Part shown: piece by piece, positions 38,597 to 43,870 of the stretch | How the letters are laid out: each line of letters opens with the position of its first letter | Position numbering within the stretch: the first letter of the stretch is position 1 | Source: Actinomycetota bacterium | GTDB taxonomy: Bacteria > Actinomycetota > Acidimicrobiia > Acidimicrobiales > Ilumatobacteraceae | Direction: 5' to 3' | Assembly: GCA_027729785.1 (NCBI GenBank) | Contig: JAQCDY010000003.1 | Coordinates: 1 to 43,870, forward strand | Length of the DNA stretch: 43,870 bases | The notes under the pieces: model-generated | What the model was told of the DNA's origin: nothing | What the model saw: the letters and a program-made list of their open reading frames with translations, nothing else | Databases searched by the model: none | Translations under genes and position numbers: made by a program

Positions 38597-39519
38597 GATA
38601 TTTTCTTTCGCAGTTCAGAGATTAGCCCGTCAAGCAGATTGTATTGGCTGACGACCATCTCAGAAATTTGTAGCCGTCGCATCACGGCAACAAGCACACA
38701 ACAGCCCCCGACGATGATGTCGGCACGGTCACGGGGTAGACCGGGGTTGAACACACGATCACGCAGTGGTTCTGTGGCCAGCGTGCGAAAAACATCTTCA
38801 GCCGCGTCACGCGAAAGTTTCAACTCGTGCAGCATCGCCGGGTCAAAAGTTTTTTGGCCAACCTCGACGGCAGCAACAGTGACGATCGTTCCGGCGACAC
38901 CAACGACTCGATCTACTTGACGAACAAGTGGATAGTTATGTGCGACATCATCAACTGCATCGGACACCAAAGAAATCGCATTCGTGAGTTCTTCGGGTCG
39001 CGGCGGGTCACGATGCAACTCTGCTTCGGTGATGTTCACCGCACCAAACGGCAAACTGACGGCGAAATCCAAACTTTTCGTGCCGACCATAAGTTCGGTC
39101 GAAGCCCCACCGATATCGACGACAAGAGTAGATTTTTCGTCTTTGAATGAACTTGTGGCGCCCATAAATGACAACAAGCCTTCAATTTCGCCCGAGATCA
39201 ATTCGGGTTCGGCACCAGAGATTTTTTTGACATCCGCAAAAAACTCACTCGTATTTTTTGCGGCCCGGCACGCGGCGGTCGCCACGGTGCGGCGGTGAGA
39301 GACATTGTGTTGTTTGATCAACAACTCGTATTGATGTAAGCACTCAAGGGTTCGTCGCATCGAATCTGCGCTAAGCACCCCTGTCGTGTCGATGTTTGCA
39401 CCAAGCCGCGTTGAGCGCACAATTCGCTCGAGTGTTTTGCCGTCTCGGTCGACGATCAGCAAATTTGTCGAGTTGCTGCCGATGTCGATTGCCGCTAGCG
39501 CTACGGGTGCATTATCCAT
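38593..39519 (-). CDS. Ppx/GppA phosphatase family protein
   Basis: ALAAIDIGSNSTNLLIVD, LVVDIGGASTELMVG, RVVGVAGTIVTVAA. Confidence 0.93.
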   Translation of the reverse strand: MDNAPVALAAIDIGSNSTNLLIVDRDGKTLERIVRSTRLGANIDTTGVLSADSMRRTLECLHQYELLIKQHNVSHRRTVATAACRAAKNTSEFFADVKKISGAEPELISGEIEGLLSFMGATSSFKDEKSTLVVDIGGASTELMVGTKSLDFAVSLPFGAVNITEAELHRDPPRPEELTNAISLVSDAVDDVAHNYPLVRQVDRVVGVAGTIVTVAAVEVGQKTFDPAMLHELKLSRDAAEDVFRTLATEPLRDRVFNPGLPRDRADIIVGGCCVLVAVMRRLQISEMVVSQYNLLDGLISELRKKIS

Positions 39520-39544
39520 TAATTACGCACACTAGTAAGTGTTG

Positions 39545-39997
39545 TCAGTCTTGCCGAAGTCGCTTGTCCACCCATTGGCCAACGACATCAGTGTTATCGA
39601 CCAACCAGTTTGCATAATGCGCGTGCAGGCATTTGACGCCGATTCGGGTGCCAGCAACACCGCCATGGGGTCGTGGGCCCGAGTATTGCGCAGGTATTGC
39701 GCTATCGCGTTCGGTGGCGTATCGCTCGTGTGTTAGTCGTAATGCTTCGGGATCAATTTCGCTCTCTGCAATGTCGATGCAACCAGCAGACTCCAAGCGA
39801 CTCACCGCGATGTGTTCTTGCGCGCCGACAAGCCAGTAGCGAGTTGGCATCGGTGTGCCATCGAACAGCAGCGGCTCGTTTTTGACAACAACCGGTTCGC
39901 CATTTTTGTCACGCACGACGACTTCAAATTCTCCCTGTGGTTTGCGGCCGAGAAGTTGCGTAACACGAGCGATATCTTGCGCTGAAGCCTTGCTCAT
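39545..39997 (-). CDS. DUF501 family protein
   Basis: QLLGRKPQGEFEVVVR, GTPMPTRYWLVG, GPRPHGGVAGTRIGVKCLHAHYA; adjacent to Ppx/GppA. Confidence 0.88.
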   Translation of the reverse strand: MSKASAQDIARVTQLLGRKPQGEFEVVVRDKNGEPVVVKNEPLLFDGTPMPTRYWLVGAQEHIAVSRLESAGCIDIAESEIDPEALRLTHERYATERDSAIPAQYSGPRPHGGVAGTRIGVKCLHAHYANWLVDNTDVVGQWVDKRLRQD

Positions 39998-40608
39998 TGG
40001 CTTAGCAACTTCGTCAGGCTGACGATGTCCTCGTTCGTGTCGAGATCATGCGACGATCCATCGCACGCAACTTCTTCGAGCAGATCTTTGTGCGACTTAA
40101 AAAGACTTCTTGCGCCTTCGTCGCCCGAAGTTGGCAGCAACGGCCAGAGTTCTGCGTGAACTCGCACTGGGTTGCCGCGCACGCCGCTGTAAGTAGCCAC
40201 AGCGAGTGGGGCAGTTGAGCGGGCAACGCGTTGCCAACTTTGGCCGACGATCGCCGGTTGATCGGCCAAACCGATCACGACGGCATCGGCACCCAGTCGC
40301 TGCGCTTCAGCGAGCCCACATTGCAGACTGCTGGCCATTCCAGATTGCCAATTTTTGTTATGCGCGACGATCAAATTCGCGCCAGAAATTTGCGCGCCAG
40401 AAATTTGTGATGACAAGTCAACTGCACCTGTGACGATAATGATGTTGCGGAACCGAGCTTCGGCGAGATGTTTGACCGACCAGGCAAAAACGCTTCGACC
40501 AAGAATTTGGGTCAGTAATTTATGCTGGCTACCTAAAAATCTTGATCCGCTTCCCGCGGCCAACAGAACCGCAGTTGCTGTCGAGTTATTTTTTTGTTCT
40601 GCGACCAC
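39994..40608 (-). CDS. MobA/MocA-like NTP transferase
   Basis: TAVLLAAGSGSRFLGSQHKLL, IVVTGAV, NWQSGMASSLQCGL, VVIGLADQPAI, GVRGNPVRV. Confidence 0.88.
   Translation of the reverse strand: MVAEQKNNSTATAVLLAAGSGSRFLGSQHKLLTQILGRSVFAWSVKHLAEARFRNIIIVTGAVDLSSQISGAQISGANLIVAHNKNWQSGMASSLQCGLAEAQRLGADAVVIGLADQPAIVGQSWQRVARSTAPLAVATYSGVRGNPVRVHAELWPLLPTSGDEGARSLFKSHKDLLEEVACDGSSHDLDTNEDIVSLTKLLSQ
40379..40406. repeat. 15-bp in-frame tandem duplication (GCGCCAGAAATTTGC) in the MobA/MocA-like gene
   Basis: Read directly; encodes QISGAQISGA. Confidence 0.85.
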
Positions 40609-40846
40609 TACCCAATAAAGTACCTGGGGTGATCCTAAGCACGAGGCTTAATCGCGTAATCGTGTCTAAAGTTGGCGAAAAATGCCCGTTTTCAATGCGG
40701 TTAATTGTCTTGCGATCGATACCGGCGCGAGTAGCGAGTTCGTCTTGACTGAGGTCAGACTTGATTCTGAGTTTGCGCAATTCTTTGGCAACAACTTTTT
40801 GTTGAGTTGAACTTTTTGACGAGAGAGTTTTTTGCGAAATCTTCAT
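40586..40846 (-). CDS. XRE-family HTH transcriptional regulator
   Basis: ELRKLRIKSDLSQDELATRAGIDRKTINRIENGHFSPTLDTITRLSLVL. Confidence 0.93.
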   Translation of the reverse strand: MKISQKTLSSKSSTQQKVVAKELRKLRIKSDLSQDELATRAGIDRKTINRIENGHFSPTLDTITRLSLVLRITPGTLLGSGRRTKK

Positions 40847-40931
40847 GCCATTAGTGTAAAACTTTTTGGATCAAAACAGCCAACTGTGACGCGAAATAAG
40901 TTAAAGCAAAAATATTTGATAAGTGCTTTTA

Positions 40932-40978
40932 GTGACAAGTGTTACATCTCAGTTACTGGGCAGTCGTTACCCTGTCAC
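40932..40978. promoter_or_regulatory. Cluster of GTAAC/GTGAC pentamers in the XRE-NlpC divergent intergenic region
   Basis: GTTAC at 40941, 40952, 40966; GTGACA at 40932; TGTCAC at 40973-40978; GTGACA-AG-TGTTAC is a near-perfect palindrome. Confidence 0.45.
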
Positions 40979-41017
40979 ATGGCTTGTTTAAAGTAATCAC
41001 AAGCAATTAGTAAGGCG

Positions 41018-41089
41018 CGAACTGGGGTTCTCTGTGGCGGAGACCGTTCAACAGTCGAATGCCTGCCAACTTGGCGGGTCCGAAAGGAC
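41018..41089 (+). promoter_or_regulatory. Predicted structured 5' leader of the NlpC/P60 gene, ending in a GUCC-GAAA-GGAC hairpin that contains the Shine-Dalgarno
   Basis: P1 41018-24/41052-57, P2 41026-33/41039-45, P3 CCTGCCA-ACT-TGGCGGG (41062-41078), P4 GTCC-GAAA-GGAC (41078-41089); AAAGGA 9 nt before ATG 41098. Confidence 0.4.
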
Positions 41090-41097
41090 AACAAAAC

Positions 41098-41790
41098 ATG
41101 ACACACCGAGTTTCGTATTACCCGAAGTCAGTCAAAGTAACGCTGCGCGCGTTGTTGCTAGCCGGTCTGCTTTCATTGGGCCTGGTGCCAAGCTTGTCGA
41201 TCTTTGGCGTGCTGCACGTTGAAACTGTCGCAGCCAAGCCGATGCCAGCTATTGAGTCGGCGTGGGTGGCGATGCAGGCACAAATCGCATTTGACGCGCT
41301 CGACGCCGCAAGCGAGCTCAGTGCCATTAAGCAACGCGATGTCGCCTCACGCTTGATAAAAAGCATTGCCGTGATCGTGGCTGAGCATCTTGAAATCAGC
41401 AACAAAGAGTTGGAGCGTGCATGGTTGCAGTCGGATCACACGCGACAAAAAGTGCTGTTCGCCGCGTTGACGCAACTGGGTGTGCCATATAAAACAAACG
41501 CCGATCAACCCGGCAAAGCCCTGGACTGCTCGGCGCTGATTAAGTTTGCATGGTCGGGCGCAGGCGTCAATATGCCTCGCGGTTCAGCACAACAATTTGC
41601 GTTCAGTGAACGCATCAAATCAAGCGAGGTGCGTCTTGGCGACTTGGCGTGGTATCCAGGGCACATTTCAATGTCGCTTGGTCTTGAAAATATCGTGATT
41701 CAAGCACCGGCAAGTGGTCGCAACGTTGAGGTGCATCAAATTGACGAGTCACGAGTCAACTGGATACGTTGGGCCGACCCGACTGCATAA
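41098..41790 (+). CDS. Secreted/anchored NlpC/P60-family cell-wall peptidase (ATG 41098 preferred over 41059)
   Basis: N-terminal hydrophobic segment; ALDCSALIKFAWSGAGVNMPRGSAQQF (catalytic DCS), YPGHISMSLG (catalytic His). Confidence 0.9.
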   Translation: MTHRVSYYPKSVKVTLRALLLAGLLSLGLVPSLSIFGVLHVETVAAKPMPAIESAWVAMQAQIAFDALDAASELSAIKQRDVASRLIKSIAVIVAEHLEISNKELERAWLQSDHTRQKVLFAALTQLGVPYKTNADQPGKALDCSALIKFAWSGAGVNMPRGSAQQFAFSERIKSSEVRLGDLAWYPGHISMSLGLENIVIQAPASGRNVEVHQIDESRVNWIRWADPTA

Positions 41791-41806
41791 TTTTTTGAAA
41801 CGAAAG

Positions 41807-42607
41807 TTACTTGTGAATTGGACCTTCACTGTTGGCGAGCGACGGAACATTTCGACCAACACGCTTGCCGATGATTTCGGCGCAAATTGAGATCGCCGTT
41901 TCTTCGGGTGTACGCGAACCAATATCTAAACCGATCGGTGACATCAAGCGCGCGAGATCTTGCGATTTCGTCACGCCAACTTCGGCCAGACGCTCAAGTC
42001 GCTTGGCATGAGTCTTGCGACTGCCCATCACGCCGATGTAGCCAACCGAGGTTGCGAGTGCACCTTGTATCGCGGGCACATCGAATTTTGGATCATGCGT
42101 CAAAATGCAGATCGCGTCTCGTGCACCAAGATCGGGGCCGCGCTCTGTTAGCACTGGCGTTGGCCAAGTGACGAGCACTTCGTCTGCCATCGGAAACCTG
42201 CGATGTGTGGCAAACACTTCGCGTGCATCGCAGACCACGACGTAGTAGCCAAGAACTTTTGCCACGCGGGCGAGTGCGGCCGTGAAATCAACCGCTCCAA
42301 AAATAAGCATTTGTGGTGGTGGTGAAAATGATTCGACAAAAACTCGCACCACTGGCGTGTCTTGCAGGTCTTCTGGTGTGACCTGACCCGACGGGCCATA
42401 GTTGCGCACGCTGGTGCGACCCGCTTCGAGTTCGCCAAGTGCATCGCGCGACGAAACCCGGTCAAGTTCTTGGTCGCCAAGAGTGCCAATATTTTCGACG
42501 TTGGGCGAAGTCAACAGGGTTGCACCAAGATTTGGTCCGTCAATCACGGTGAGCAACGCCACAGGTTTGTTTTTACGAATACGATCAGCGAGCGTTGGGT
42601 AAATCAT
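41807..42607 (-). CDS. XdhC/CoxI family protein, full length
   Basis: LLTVIDGPNLGATLLTSPN N-domain; LIFGAVDFTAALARVAKVLGYYVVVCDAREVFAT, YIGVMGSRKTHAKRLERL, PIGLDIGSRTPEETAISICAEII. Confidence 0.92.
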   Translation of the reverse strand: MIYPTLADRIRKNKPVALLTVIDGPNLGATLLTSPNVENIGTLGDQELDRVSSRDALGELEAGRTSVRNYGPSGQVTPEDLQDTPVVRVFVESFSPPPQMLIFGAVDFTAALARVAKVLGYYVVVCDAREVFATHRRFPMADEVLVTWPTPVLTERGPDLGARDAICILTHDPKFDVPAIQGALATSVGYIGVMGSRKTHAKRLERLAEVGVTKSQDLARLMSPIGLDIGSRTPEETAISICAEIIGKRVGRNVPSLANSEGPIHK

Positions 42608-42617
42608 TATTTCTCGG

Positions 42618-42935
42618 TCACCAACTCAAAGGCTGAATAAATAGATGCACAACGCCACCGCAAGTTAAGCCAACCGCGAACGCTTCATCGTCTGAATAGC
42701 CGAACTTAACCAGTCGCCCAGGGCTGTCGTTTTTCAAAATTTCTAACGCTTCAGCCACGACGGCACCTTCGACACAGCCACCAGAAACCGAACCGCATAC
42801 TTCGCCGTCTTCGTTGACCGCCATCGCCGCACCAGGGTCGCGTGGCCCCGAGCCTTCGATGTCGACAACCCTTGCCACGGCGATGCGTTTGTGTTGAGCC
42901 CGCCAGCGATCGATGTCACCCAAAATTTCACGCAT
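42618..42935 (-). CDS. XdhC/CoxI N-terminal-domain-only protein
   Basis: AVARVVDIEGSGPRDPGAAMAVNEDGEVCGSVSGGCVEGAVVAEA; overlaps the upstream gene by 8 bp. Confidence 0.9.
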   Translation of the reverse strand: MREILGDIDRWRAQHKRIAVARVVDIEGSGPRDPGAAMAVNEDGEVCGSVSGGCVEGAVVAEALEILKNDSPGRLVKFGYSDDEAFAVGLTCGGVVHLFIQPLSW

Positions 42936-43851
42936 GTGTAACTGTCTTTCGTCTTTCGTTTGATTCTTTTGAAATCACTTCGGTCAATTCGCGCAGTGCC
43001 TCAAGTGAGTGCCCTTCAACGAAGTCATCAATGTATGGCATCGCCGCCGCCATGCCGCGAGCCAGAGGTGCATAGCCAGGGCTAACTTTCAGCGGATTAA
43101 CCCAGATCACGCGATATGCCACACGTTGCAATCGCAACATTTGTTCTGCTAAAACTTTTGGCTCGCCGCGATCCCAACCATCGGACAGAATCACAAAAAT
43201 TGAACCTCGTGCCAACGAGCCAACGCCCCAGTTGTCGTTGAAGTTTTGCAAGCATTCTCCGAGTCGAGTACCGCCACTCCAGTCTGCAACTTGGGCCGAA
43301 GTTTGGGCGAGAGCACGGTCTGGGTCGCGACTGGTGAGTTCGCGTGTGATCCGAGTCAGGCGAGTGCCGAGTGTGAACGCTTCAACTCGCTGTCTGCCAA
43401 CCACGGCGGCGTGCATAAATCGCAACAGTGCCCGCGCGTATGGTTCCATCGACCCTGAGATATCGAGCAACACAACCAGTCGACGCAATTTGGTGCTCGG
43501 CTCGCGCCAATATCTTTCGATTGGCTCGCCATCGTTTTGTAGCACCGCGCGCATCGTGCGACGAATGTCGTGTCGTGCGCCCTTGCGATTTGTCTTTTGC
43601 AGTCGCAACGACCGCTTTGGTGGCCCCGCGAGTTTCAAACTCGACATAAATTGTTCTGCTTCGCGCAATTCTGTGTCGGTGTATGCGGCGAAATCTTTTT
43701 CGCGCAGTGTTTCAATATTTGAAAAGCGCAAGGCGATCGTATTTTCATCTTCGTTGAGTGTTTCAGTGCTTGAGTCGTCGCTGTTTTCTTCTTCGCTGTC
43801 GATTAATAGTGTCACTGACTCGGTCTGTTGTTCATAACTTGTTGTGTCCAC
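42928..43851 (-). CDS. VWA-domain CoxE-like protein (start uncertain; reading frame open to the window edge)
   Basis: RRTMRAVLQNDGEPIERYWREPSTKLRRLVVLLDISGSMEPYARALLRFMHA (MIDAS DxSGS), FVILSDGWDRGEP. Confidence 0.87.
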   Translation of the reverse strand: MDTTSYEQQTESVTLLIDSEEENSDDSSTETLNEDENTIALRFSNIETLREKDFAAYTDTELREAEQFMSSLKLAGPPKRSLRLQKTNRKGARHDIRRTMRAVLQNDGEPIERYWREPSTKLRRLVVLLDISGSMEPYARALLRFMHAAVVGRQRVEAFTLGTRLTRITRELTSRDPDRALAQTSAQVADWSGGTRLGECLQNFNDNWGVGSLARGSIFVILSDGWDRGEPKVLAEQMLRLQRVAYRVIWVNPLKVSPGYAPLARGMAAAMPYIDDFVEGHSLEALRELTEVISKESNERRKTVTHA

Positions 43852-43870
43852 GGCGATTAGTTGATCCCAG

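Noticed and set aside
40982-41097. Assignment of the NlpC leader as a ydaO c-di-AMP riboswitch
   Set aside because: The conserved CCGAAUCCGACAG-type core is not visible by eye; only a generic structured leader is claimed pending cmscan.
1-43870. CRISPR array, transposon, prophage, restriction-modification, toxin-antitoxin or retron elements
   Set aside because: No regularly spaced repeats, transposase/integrase motifs or defence-protein motifs were recognised; the lone XRE gene next to the MobA/MocA-like gene is not an antitoxin pair.

Overview
This 43.9-kb window looks like ordinary, very densely coded chromosome, most likely from an actinobacterium (Acidimicrobiia-like; the lineage is inferred from protein content only). 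I support about 43 protein-coding genes and three tRNAs. The main gene groups are: a branched-chain amino-acid set (leuC, leuD, leuB, ilvE, cimA); gltX followed by tRNA-Gln(CUG) and tRNA-Glu(CUC); an isoprenoid/lipid-carrier group (dxs, PAP2, uppP) around a tldD/tldE pair; a molybdenum-cofactor group (moeA, moaA, moaC, a MobA/MocA-like nucleotidyltransferase, a MOSC protein, two XdhC/CoxI proteins, a CoxE-like VWA protein and a detached CoxG-like SRPBCC protein); and housekeeping genes (greA, galU, Ppx/GppA, DUF501, rimJ-like GNAT). I found no transposase, integrase, phage gene, CRISPR array or classical defence system. The best leads are: (1) a MoeA gene near a small three-TM protein, resembling the Glp/GlpR gephyrin-receptor pair of Corynebacteriales; (2) a cysteine-free FmdB/Ruc-like protein with a Ser/Thr-rich tail; (3) a class-V PLP enzyme gene next to a MOSC gene, reading like a split MOCOS; (4) a dense array of short hairpins between the two tRNA genes; (5) GTAAC-type repeats plus a structured leader that overlaps the Shine-Dalgarno of an NlpC/P60 gene. 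All functional claims come from reading the sequence and recalling protein families; no search was run.
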